Positions 1 through 9,083 of a stretch of DNA of 64,000 nucleotides are shown here, in pieces; position 1 is the stretch's first letter; each line of letters begins with the position of its first letter. The notes under the pieces were generated by a model. It was given only the letters and a program-made list of their open reading frames with translations. It searched no databases and was not told the DNA's origin. The position numbers and the translations under genes were made by a program. Source of the DNA: Trichodelitschia bisporula (taxonomy: Eukaryota; Ascomycota; Dothideomycetes; Phaeotrichales; Phaeotrichaceae); the NCBI GenBank assembly GCA_010356995.1, contig ML996690.1, forward strand, positions 962,217 to 1,026,216, given 5' to 3'.

Positions 1-392
1 CTCGCAAGCCGATATGAGCGGACGGGCAAGATGGACGACCTCGAAGAGGCGATCAAAGTGACCCGGATGGCAGTCGATATCACGCCTAGCGATCATCCAG
101 ATCTCACGGGGAGGCTGAACAACTTGGGGAACAAACTCGCCAGCCGATATCGGCGGACGGGGAAGATGGACGACCTCGAAGAGGCGATCAAAGTGACCCA
201 AACGGCAGTCGAAATCACGCCTAGCGATCATCCAGATCTCGCAATATGGCTGAACAACTGGGGGAACAAACTCGCAAGCCGATATCGGCGGACGGGCAAG
301 ATGGACGACCTCGAAGAGGCGGTCAAAGTGACCCGGACGGCAGTCGATATCACGCCTAGCGGTCATCCAGATCTCGCAACGTATCTTCTCAG
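1..392 (+). repeat. 135-bp tandem repeat encoding 45-aa TPR units
   Basis: Repeat units begin at 31, 166 and 301, exactly 135 bp apart. The end of a further unit occupies 1-30, and the third unit decays after about 85 bp. By my reading the first two full units differ at about 13 of 135 positions. Protein differences cluster at the residues after KVT, at one D/E site, and at the three residues after HPDL (TGR, AIW, ATY). Confidence 0.9.
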
Positions 393-2103
393 CTTGGGAG
401 GGGCGCTTCTCCTAAAGTCTTCAAGTGCCGCAGCTCTCGACACCTATAGACGGGCTTGGCATTGCCCCAACGCTCCCCCGTTCGTCCGGTTACGTGCCTC
501 CAGGCATGCTCTCTTGTTGCTCCAAGACCGAGAAGACTTTGAGGCAGCTTATCGCATTTCAGTTGATGCTCTCGATCTCCTCCCTCGCGTTCACACTCGA
601 TCATTGAGCCGGAACGATCAGCAGCATGTTGTCTCCTTGTTCTCTGGTTTGGCGACCAGCGCATGCTCTCTTGCCCTTCAATTGGGGAAACCTCCAAGCG
701 AGGCTCTAGAAGTATTAGAGAAGGGACGCGCACTCATTCTCGGACTCCTCATCGACGATCGAAGTGACGTTTCTGCGCTACGAGCGGTGTACCCGGATCT
801 TTGCACGAAATACGAGAGCCTCCGCGAGGAAGTCAATACCCCCATCAAGAGCAACACCGATCAGCGTCTACGACAGATAGCTCTGGAGAGATTCTCAGAG
901 GCTATTGAAGAGCTGGAAAAGTGCACAGAGGAGATACGGAGACTACCGCAATTCAGCCGGTTCCAGAAGGCACTCGCCATTGAAGAAATGCAAAAGTGTT
1001 CAGCAGAAGGATGCATCATTGTCGTCAATGCCACCGATCTCAGAAGCGATGCGATTATCATCTCACCCACCAATTGCGCAGCCATCCCCCTTCCTCTCCT
1101 CGGTGCATCCGGAGCTAAAGATTGGCTGGATCGAGACCTCACCAATGCATCGTCGGGCGATCGTGGCGCAAGGAACAAGGCCTATCGCGAATTCCTTTTG
1201 TGGTTGTGGCAAAACTGCGTGAAGCTTGTTTTTCAGGAGCTTCGGTACCGTATCGAAACCTCAGCAGACTCCTTCTCAGCAGACTCCTTGCCTAGGGTCT
1301 GGTGGATCGGCACAGGCCTTGCTAGTTCTTTCCCGTTTCACGCTGCCGGCGAAACCGGACACGCATCGGAAAATGCATACTGTTGCGCTGTGTCGTCATA
1401 CACGCCATCAATCAAAGCTCTTGCTTATTCCAGAGAGCGGGCGTCTGGCGAAGCTGTATCACGTAGCCGCCAGCCGGCGTTGCTCATTGTTACTATGGGG
1501 ACTACACCAGATGCGCACAGCCTTGACGGAGTGAAGGCTGAGCGGTGTGAGGTCGAAGCCGCGGTTGGGGCTTCCGCTCGGATACGACATCTCGATCTGC
1601 CCGACGTTGCGACGGTTGTGCGGCATCTTGGAGAGTCTGACATTGCTCATTTTGCCTGCCATGGAGTATCGCATCCCACCGACCCGTCCGAAAGTGGCCT
1701 ACTTCTACAGGCGGCTGGGGGAGCAGACCGAAAGCTAGGAGGGGAAACGCTTAGTGTTCGCCAAGTATCTCAGATGCGGCTTCCACACGGCGAGATTGCA
1801 TATCTTTCTGCATGCTCTACTGCGGAAAATCAAGCAGCCAGGCTGATGGACGAAGTGGTGCACGTCGTCAGTGGATTCCAAGTAGCCGGATTTAGACATG
1901 TGGTTGGGTGCTTGTGGCCGTCCAGTGACAGAGTATGTGTCAAGGTTGCGAAATTGTTCTACTCCCGGGTTTTTCAGGACGGCGTGGCAGAGTTTGACGA
2001 CAGAGCGGTTGCAGTGGCCCTGCACAAGGCCGCAGTGGAGGTTAGGGACGGCTTTTTCAAGCAACCGCTGCTTTGGGCACAGTATGTTCACTTTGGCGCA
2101 TAA
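1..2103 (+). CDS. TPR-CHAT (caspase-like) domain protein, 5' end outside window
   Basis: The reading frame is open from the first base of the window, so the start lies upstream. At least 700 codons are visible without an intron and end at TAA 2101-2103. The N-terminal visible part holds tandem 45-residue TPR-type repeats (consensus start MDDLEEAIKVTRTAVDITPS, later NNLGNKLASRYRRTGK). A helical linker follows, and the last ~310 residues form a CHAT domain. CHAT is a caspase-fold cysteine protease family. The expected dyad is present: His in HFACHG (codon near 1660) and Cys in YLSACST (codon near 1813). CHAT-TPR proteins are common in fungal genomes, often as STAND-like sensors for regulated cell death or heterokaryon incompatibility; that role here is inference. 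No NB-ARC or NACHT domain is visible, but it could lie upstream. The repeats are almost identical at DNA level, which suggests recent duplication or concerted evolution. Confidence 0.85.
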   Translation, partial: LASRYERTGKMDDLEEAIKVTRMAVDITPSDHPDLTGRLNNLGNKLASRYRRTGKMDDLEEAIKVTQTAVEITPSDHPDLAIWLNNWGNKLASRYRRTGKMDDLEEAVKVTRTAVDITPSGHPDLATYLLSLGGALLLKSSSAAALDTYRRAWHCPNAPPFVRLRASRHALLLLQDREDFEAAYRISVDALDLLPRVHTRSLSRNDQQHVVSLFSGLATSACSLALQLGKPPSEALEVLEKGRALILGLLIDDRSDVSALRAVYPDLCTKYESLREEVNTPIKSNTDQRLRQIALERFSEAIEELEKCTEEIRRLPQFSRFQKALAIEEMQKCSAEGCIIVVNATDLRSDAIIISPTNCAAIPLPLLGASGAKDWLDRDLTNASSGDRGARNKAYREFLLWLWQNCVKLVFQELRYRIETSADSFSADSLPRVWWIGTGLASSFPFHAAGETGHASENAYCCAVSSYTPSIKALAYSRERASGEAVSRSRQPALLIVTMGTTPDAHSLDGVKAERCEVEAAVGASARIRHLDLPDVATVVRHLGESDIAHFACHGVSHPTDPSESGLLLQAAGGADRKLGGETLSVRQVSQMRLPHGEIAYLSACSTAENQAARLMDEVVHVVSGFQVAGFRHVVGCLWPSSDRVCVKVAKLFYSRVFQDGVAEFDDRAVAVALHKAAVEVRDGFFKQPLLWAQYVHFGA

Positions 2104-3870
2104 GGTAACGACGCTGTACATCATGGTACCATGAAGGAATAAAGGAATGAACATTGTGCAAATGTCTTCAGCATGTTCCATGAAAAAGAAAACGAACAAG
2201 AAAACCCTCGGCCTCAACACTCATCGCCCAGAGGTCTCTACACTACTCAAATAAGCCTAGTTTCATCGGAATCGTCACTGCAGGTGTTACCGGGCAGAGA
2301 TGGGAATCAATGCTCCGCGTTTTAGTGCTGAATTTGTGGTGGCAACCCGTGGTGGCTAGAGAAGGCGGCCGGAAGGCAGGGATTGTCTGCTGGCAGGGTA
2401 TATAGTCCGCCCATCCCGACTACTAGTCAATCAAGCAACTCAGTCAAGTTCACACTACATTTTAACAGTTATGATCTCCCCAAGGCTCAGCACTGTGTCC
2501 TCAGTCATTCTAAGCCTTCCGTGAGCCGTACAGCCACAGTACAGCCGCACTATTCCCTCTGGGTCCTAGTGACGTCCTTGGTTCAAATCATCCCAATCGC
2601 CGAGCATCCATCTCATCACCCGCCACGGCACAGCCACCCAATCCTATGGGATCGGACAGGGCACGATGGACACAGCAATATGACAATCAGGCAACAAGTG
2701 TAAGCAACACCTGTTCGGAGGCTGCGGCCTCAGGCTGGTACCGGGTGATTAGCCCGGGTGTCTCTGATCTCCTTGGGGAAATGATTACCTATTGTAGATT
2801 TGTTCATGATCGGACCGGATTAACCGGTCCCCGAGGATCACCACGCATAAACCCCAGCAATCGGAGATCTCGAGGAGATCAACGGTTCGCACTGTTATCA
2901 CACGCTCTTGACTGGATCAGCCCGTCTAACTCCCTACCACTTTACCTACGATCACCAAGCTTACACTTTCAACCCTGCCGTATCCCGTGACCTGTGTCAT
3001 GGTTCTGGCCATACACGGTGTGATGCCTCAGGCCATGATGTGATCTGGGTGGCAGCACAGTACCGAGGTGACGTATGGGGACTAGCGCAGTCATGTGACT
3101 GGCGCCAAGCCCCCACACTGCGGTTATGCTTTTGCACACCCATCCCTGTAGATTACTTCTCTAACTCTTTATCATCGTCTCGAAGCAATCCATGGTTTTT
3201 GCACCGCTCTTCGCTGGCACCGTGACAACCTGCTCGGCCGGCCCGGCCATGCTGAGCTCTGAGTGCCTGTGGGCTAGCCCGTTACAGGCACGATTGCTTG
3301 TCGTAGTCTTCGCGTATGAAGATTGTGATGTATTGCGATCCTTAGGGCGGCGAAAAGTTGAGCGTACGAAGTTGAATCGTAGCCTTGATGCGTCGGTATG
3401 TTAAACTCGTGCTTGAATTTGGGGTGCTCGGATCCACGCTGTCGCAGACATATTAACTGCCTGATCCTATCTATGCTGTGTTTTCAGCCATTTGTCTCGG
3501 CGTGGGACAGGAAGGGAAGGGGTACGGCAAAAAAGAGTATATAGAGCAATTGGAGGTCAAGGTACACAGCGCATAGAGTGTTCTATGAAATACGCCAAGC
3601 CCCAATAGGAGAGCGCCGGGCAGGTCGGTTGATATTGTTGGGCATGCCAAGCCTCGCCCAAGTCAGGTAGATCACATGACTCTGAGCCAGCACGTAGTTA
3701 GACTCCGAGAGACCGAGATACTTTCTCTCTCGATGGTCCAATGTCAATTGATTTTTTACCCCAAAACTGCCCCCTCAACAATTCATGAACAGGGATCAGC
3801 CGATGATATGGTGACATAAAACGTATTTTTCAAGAACCGCCAAAAGCGCTAACCTATTCGGGATTCTCGG
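2104..3870. other. Intergenic, no gene recognised
   Basis: Only short ORFs with no family resemblance. A GGTTCAAATC string near 2580 resembles a tRNA B box but lacks a foldable tRNA around it. No transposase, reverse transcriptase or terminal repeats were recognised. Confidence 0.6.
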
Positions 3871-3980
3871 ACATAAGTCACATAAAGCACCAGTCCCCGT
3901 CTGCTCACTGAAGTTAAGCTGTGAATCGGTTGACTAGTAGTTGCGTGGGTGACCAGCAGCGAATCCCAACTGTTGTATGT
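3871..3980 (+). pseudogene. Degenerate 5S rRNA copy
   Basis: This 110-nt stretch shares a 30-nt identical block (from CACCAGTCCCCG) and the downstream GTAGTTGCGTGGG...GACCAGCAGCGAATCCC region with the intact 5S gene at 4186. It ends in TGTTGTATGT followed by Ts. Its 5' end reads ACATAAGTCACA and lacks about 8 nt of the usual ACATACGGCCATAGG, so helix I cannot close properly against the 3' end. The internal promoter region is largely kept, so transcription is possible, but assembly into ribosomes is unlikely. It could also be a poorly conserved functional variant. Confidence 0.6.
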
Positions 3981-4185
3981 TTTTGTCTTTTTTCCATCCT
4001 CCGTCCTAACTTCCACTTACCCGACCGGGCCAGCTGGCCGGTCCCTCGAGAGATCTCTCCAGCAAAACTGAAGCTAACCATCTAGCTCACAGGTACACGC
4101 TCTACTGTGTGTATACTGCAGTAACCATTTTCATGGGCCGCCGGCTTTCCTTTGCTAATTCACCCTGTCCACAGCCCTCTCCAGC

Positions 4186-4303
4186 ACATACGGCCATAGG
4201 TCGCAAAGAACACCAGTCCCCGTCTGCTCACTGAAGTTAACCTGCGAACAGACTGATTAGTAGTTGCGTGGGAGACCAGCAGCGAATCCCAGTTGCTGTA
4301 TGT
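4186..4303 (+). rRNA. 5S ribosomal RNA
   Basis: About 118 nt beginning ACATACGGCCATAGG and ending GTTGCTGTATGT, followed by a T run. The two ends pair to form helix I (ACATACGGC with GCTGTATGT, one G-U). The conserved GAAGTTAA, TAGTAGTTGCGTGGG and GACCAGCAGCGAATCCC elements are in the right order, containing the internal Pol III control regions. Single dispersed 5S genes outside the rDNA unit are normal in Pezizomycotina. A degenerate copy lies 205 bp upstream on the same strand. Confidence 0.9.
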
Positions 4304-4307
4304 TTTT
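4303..4307 (+). terminator. Pol III T-run terminator of 5S gene
   Basis: Five Ts directly at the 3' end of the 5S gene, as expected for RNA polymerase III termination. Confidence 0.7.
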
Positions 4308-4697
4308 GCCGGTTTTGTTGCTGCGGGCCGAGTCGAGAGTCAGAAGAAGAATGCGAAAAGGGGGGAGAGAGAGGGGGTTCATAGCCTGTAGTGAAGACAT
4401 AGCGAACTACAAGAAACTCGGGACGAATACGCGGCCATGACTGGCGGTCTTGAAGATAAACATTTGGTTCTTTTTTCCTTGCTGGAGTCGGAAAGCATTC
4501 TCGAGAACTAGATGAATCGGTCAATCTTGAGGTGATGCCACCACTACTGACGGACTGTTATATGTGAGACTCGGCCCGCTCCTGTCAAAAAAGTCAGGCC
4601 GACGAGACAGAACGGGACAGCATATTTGAAACTGAAATGGGAACCCTGAGTCGGATGCCACAACAAACCACCGACCAGCAAAACGAAAATGAAAGCT
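4308..4697. other. Short intergenic spacer between 5S and tRNA
   Basis: Nothing recognised apart from small random ORFs; a short T-rich patch serves as terminator for the minus-strand tRNA at its right edge. Confidence 0.5.
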
Positions 4698-4769
4698 TAG
4701 TCCAACAGGGGATCGAACCCTGGACCTTCTGCGTGTGAAGCAGACGTCATACCACTAGACCATTAGACT
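4698..4769 (-). tRNA. tRNA-Val (anticodon CAC)
   Basis: Read on the minus strand, a 72-nt cloverleaf forms. The acceptor stem is AGTCTAA/TTGGACT (one G-U), the D stem GTC/GAC, and the anticodon stem TCTGC/GCAGA with loop TTCACAC, giving anticodon CAC. The T arm is CAGGG TTCGATC CCCTG and the discriminator base is A. There is no intron. A TTTT run follows the 3' end on the minus strand. CAC reads GUG, so it is a valine tRNA. Confidence 0.93.
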
Positions 4770-5336
4770 GGATTGGATGCTTTGATACGAAGAAACGGCG
4801 ATAAAATAATTAAGATGGGATGAAAGGTTTTGGTGCCAACTGCGGATGAACGACTTCGTTGCGGGTAGAGGTGATGCTCCAGGGGATATATCCTTTTGAA
4901 ACGGGGGATCTGCGAGCAAGGCATAATCCATCAAGTGGAAATAACGTCTAACAGTCGAGTTTAAATCCGGTTCAGAGGCGTATGGTAAGGGGATACTCGA
5001 CAAATACCTATCAACAGGGTGCCGTGACTGACAAAAAACCCAGCTCTATATGTCGAAGAGAGGCAAAGCACATAGACATTAAATATTCAGCCGTCCGCTG
5101 CTCTCACCTATGTACAAGAGTCATTCCTTGTCATCGGTCCCAAAATCAGGGTATCCCCCATCCAGCGCCTCACCTCCGCCATAAAACCGACATACAATCC
5201 ATTTCAGATATGCCCAACGCCGTTGCCGTATTCACGACCAGTGCGACATCAAAGCCCTGCCCATATGCAACTCCCGCTTTCTTCCTGGAGCAAACCTTCT
5301 CATCCCATCATCCAAATGCAGTCCAAACCCGGCTGC
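4770..5336. other. Intergenic, likely 3' flank of rhodopsin-domain gene
   Basis: No conserved coding signal; short unrelated ORFs only. Probably carries the 3' untranslated region of the minus-strand gene that ends at 5337. Confidence 0.5.
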
Positions 5337-6736
5337 TCACACCACCCCCAAAACCTCTCTCCCCTTCACTCCCGGACCCTCATATCCCCTTGACGGCCCC
5401 ATGTACTCGCTCGTCACGTCAAAGCTCTTAGTCACCAACACGCCCTTGGGCTCATTCAACTCGATCCCAACCCCATCATACGCATCATCGTCGTGTGTCA
5501 GACTCGCATCACTGGCCATGACATCGCGGTCGGCGCTACCAGCAGGAAAGGAACGCCGTCCGCCACTCCCACCCACACCGTTCTTCGAATTCCGCATTGC
5601 CGGATTCGAGATGCTGCGACTCCAGGACAGGGAGTTATTCTTCGATTTTTGGCTTATTGAGCTGCTGAAGGCGCCAAGGACGGCTTTGAGGGCTGGCATT
5701 GAGGCGCAGATTATGGCCAGGTTCAATTCGAGTATGCTCCAGACGTAGAGGTCGTAGCCGATCCCTGGAAGGTGGGTTAGTTTCAGGGTCGGTCCCTTGA
5801 ATGCTTCCAGGGGGCCTACATCGGACGTCACGGCGAGGATCGGTGTTGTACCTGTGCAGCAGGTAGGCGCGCGCAATGCCGGCGCCGCAGACCACCAAAC
5901 CAGAAGCAAAGAGCGAGTAGAGTAATATCTTGCGGCGCCGATTGAGGCTGGTGCGAGTAATCAACACGACCACGAAAGCCGTGGCATAGATGTCAGTCAA
6001 TGCATCAAGCACGCCGTTGAGAGTATCCCCGGCGGTGCGTTCGATGCAGTGGTACTTCGTCTTATAGCCGGCAATGTCAGCGCTACGCCATGTCGCACTG
6101 ACCGGCGTGCACGCGAAGATAAGCATGAGGATGAAGCCGATATCCCACAAAAGGACGAAGATGATGGCGCCGTTGATGAGCCAGCGTTCGCGGCTCGTCA
6201 GCGTGCGTCCGAAAATACGTAGGAAAAAGACGAAAATGCTGATTTTGATCGGCGCCATGGCAAGCATGAAGCACATCTCGCCTATCCAGCCCATGAGGGC
6301 AGCGGGCGCACTCTTCTCAAAGCTGGCATCCCATGTGTGCATACCGCCATGGTAGTGTTGTACACCTCGACCGATTAATATGCTTGTCCGTAATTGGCTT
6401 GTGGTCCGTAATTGGCTTGTGGTACGTACTATATATTGCAACTACGGTCAAGGCCGTTGTGAATAGCTGTGGCCGTCAGCAGGGCCTGAGTCTATCGAGC
6501 ACCAGAATTCATACCCAGCCCACGAAAATGAGCGCATCATCAAGGCCTAGGGTTCCTGCTTGCTTGCGGAGGCGGCCCCACAGGCGCAATACAATCACCA
6601 GCGTGGATATAACCTGGAAAACAATGGCATAGGGTGTGAGCCAGGTGCGATTGACGGGATCAATGGTATTTTGCGGCGGCCAATTTGAGATGACTGAGAT
6701 CGGAATGCGAAAAGAGGTGAGTAGAGTGTCACCCAT
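5337..6736 (-). CDS. Fungal rhodopsin-domain (Pth11/SAT4-like) integral membrane protein
   Basis: I model four exons: 6736-6515, 6466-6430, 6365-5832 and 5764-5337, with phases that close to 406 residues. Intron 3 has a weaker GTGACG donor, chosen because it alone keeps frame. The protein has several membrane helices. Family-typical strings include GGMHTWDAS, APIKISIFVFFLRIFGR (helix plus basic loop), LMLIFACTPVSATW and ELNLAIICASMPALK. This matches the large fungal rhodopsin-domain family (Pfam Fung_rhodopsin; Pth11-related 7TM proteins), plasma-membrane proteins of mostly unknown ligand. The last ~100 residues are a Ser/Asp-rich cytoplasmic tail. Fungi carry many paralogues, so no specific role can be assigned. 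It stands alone between a tRNA and a gene-poor stretch. Confidence 0.85.
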
Positions 6737-9083
6737 GGTCAGAGCGACATCGGCGAGGACGATGAGATGTTGGTGGAGATGCGAAAAACAGCAATGAGCA
6801 TTATTAGTGGCGACGAGGGTCGGGAGCGTAGTACACCATTGACGCGCAATTCGGAGATATCAGATACTAAAAGAAGCAACAAGCTAAACCGAGCTGTTGG
6901 GCGGGGAGAACGTGGGCATAAAAGAAAAGCCGCGGCTGCAGTCGAGTTCTGTCATGGCACAAGGGAAGCCGAACTAGAAATGCAATTCGTAGAACAGCAC
7001 CGCGTCCCACCGCAGCGCCATGCATTGAGGATGGCTGGGATCTGAGGAAAAGCCTCATGCACTTTTCGCGCACGAGTCAGGCCCGAGAGGTGTTCAGGCG
7101 GTCCGGCTGCAGCGCCCAGAGATTTACTCCAGGAATTGGTGAGTTTGGCATCCAGTGCTGGAGCACGACTGAGTAGCGGCCAGCTTTGCGGTCAAAAAAG
7201 AGTGATTGATCAGTGGTCGCTGTACGGATGTACCGTAGTTCTAGTCAGCTTTGACATATGGAACATGTGAAGAGACCAGTCGTCCGGGCCCCGCCGATTC
7301 TCAACGACTTGGGAGCCTCTCGAGGACCATCGAATCACCAACCCTCTGGAGTGAACAGCGATTCGTCCATTATACTTTTACAAGGCGCCTGTCAAACCCC
7401 AACGCTGGTCAACCTTTCTCCACCATCCAGATTCGACCTGACAAGCGAGTACAGCGAGTCGGCGTCGGGACGCCAGGCACCAACACTAGGAATCGTGCAA
7501 GGCATCGTGAGAGAATCGGCGCCCCCCGCCCGATTTGCCCGCCATTCTTCAGCCGAACTTCACCCCTTAGCCAAGCTGGACAGGGTATCCCAACCTCAAC
7601 GCCAGCCGGGGTCTGCAGACAAGCGCACAAGCGAGGGGTGCCTTCGACCTGCACTTCGTACGTATAATGCACACGCGAAGTGGTGAAGAGAGTCGCACAA
7701 ATCATCAGCACGACTAAAAGAGGCATGTAGGGCACGAGACGAAGCGCAGTTGGTGTGGGCGTGTTTTTCTGCATGAGCAGGGCGGCGGAGCTTAGCAACG
7801 GCGCCACAGTCGTACCTACCCCGCATCTTGACATGTCGCCCTTGAAGATTGTTTCATACCCATCGCGCAAAGCAGGGCTTGGTCGGGCCTCTGAGTTGCA
7901 TTCGTGCCGGCCCTTCTGCAAATCATGGCCAGCGACGACGATACTTACGGTGTTTGTGGCCGTGGTCGCCTTCCTTGTCGGAAGAGGCGCGTGATACTGG
8001 CTATCGTTAAGTGAAAGGAATGTCGCATGAGTCGGCACGAGAAGGTAGATATGCATATACGCAGGTGGTACTAGCGTGCTATAACAAGGCTGCCGTTGAA
8101 CGTCGGAGGTATCCCATATGGTTAAGAGATGGCGTCAAGAAGCAACTCCGTTGCCGTTCACCCCACCGTCTTCCGGACGTAACACCGCTGGAAGGCTGAA
8201 ACAATGTGGGTAGGATGCCAGCCACCAACGGATCAGATTTCACAGCATCGAGCCACAGGCATATGTTCTTGGCTTATCAGCTCACGAATTGGGGAATCCT
8301 GCCAGCAGCTAGCCTCTTTGCGCTGTGGAAGATGCCGAAGAAGGCGCCATAAGACACAAAGTGTGCCAGCGGCAGTTGAGTGAAGGTGCGAACCGGAGAT
8401 ATGCAGCCACACTTAGCCGGTTCCGCATGGCTTTACCTGCATGAACTCTTGACCCATGGCTATCACAAATAGCGATCGAGATCTAAAACGTGAATTATTT
8501 AGAGTATCCCTGGTGGTGGCGAAAGGGGCCCAAAGTGTAATGAGGAAGCAATGCTGTGAGATATGCACGTCGAGGGACTGTCGTGAAGCCATCTGAAAGT
8601 TCCGAGCTCGAGAAATGAATGATGGGCGCCACTGAGCTAGAAACAACTTTACGTCCGTAGGCTTCCAGCAACACCCTCCGTTGGATGGACAGTAAACGGG
8701 TTGTAGAGCGCCATGGCGATGTTGAGGAGCGCCGAATGAATTGAACCGGAATTGCGGCTGGCCAATCCGGGCGACAGCAGAGCAGCTGACTGCCAAAGGT
8801 TTCGGATAGGATCCCGGGTTGCCTATGGCCTGACAACTCGAACCTTGAAGGATGCTCATGTGCTCCTGTCGTCGATCAAAAGCATCCATTCCCCACCCTT
8901 GAGCATCCAATGAGAAAATCTTGTTTTCCCGATTCAAAATAACTTTGTACGGTAGACAAGACGTCAAGACAAGCAAAAGCGCAGACCCTATCCGATACAC
9001 CCCAGTCATAACCGTTGCCTTGCCAACTTCATTATCCCATAGCACATCCCAACCGTGAACTTCAAGCCCACGCTCCCGATTGC
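6737..9083. other. Gene-poor 2.3-kb stretch
   Basis: No confident gene. One weak two-exon candidate lies at 7409-7834 (minus). A minus ORF at 8413-9087 abutting the cnd3 stop has no coding character and is probably 3' flank. Confidence 0.5.
7409..7834 (-). CDS. Possible small single-pass membrane protein (weak)
   Basis: On the minus strand ATG 7834 begins a five-codon exon (MSRCG). A well-formed intron 7819-7769 follows (GTAGGT donor, CTAAG branch-like site, CAG acceptor), and the frame is then open to a stop at 7409. The second exon encodes a hydrophobic helix (LRLVPYMPLLVVLMICATLF) followed by HYTYEVQ and a Cys-containing tail. Length would be about 124 residues. I recognise no family. The frame is also open without splicing, and the C-terminal half looks random, so this may be a gene remnant or chance. 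Confidence 0.22.
   Translation of the reverse strand: MSRCGVGTTVAPLLSSAALLMQKNTPTPTALRLVPYMPLLVVLMICATLFTTSRVHYTYEVQVEGTPRLCACLQTPAGVEVGIPCPAWLRGEVRLKNGGQIGRGAPILSRCLARFLVLVPGVPTPTRCTRLSGRIWMVEKG

Noticed and set aside
2570-2610. B-box-like GGTTCAAATC suggesting a second tRNA
   Set aside because: Flanks do not form T, anticodon or acceptor stems.
2104-4697. Transposon or LTR remnant around the 5S genes
   Set aside because: No terminal repeats, target-site duplications or coding remnants seen by eye.
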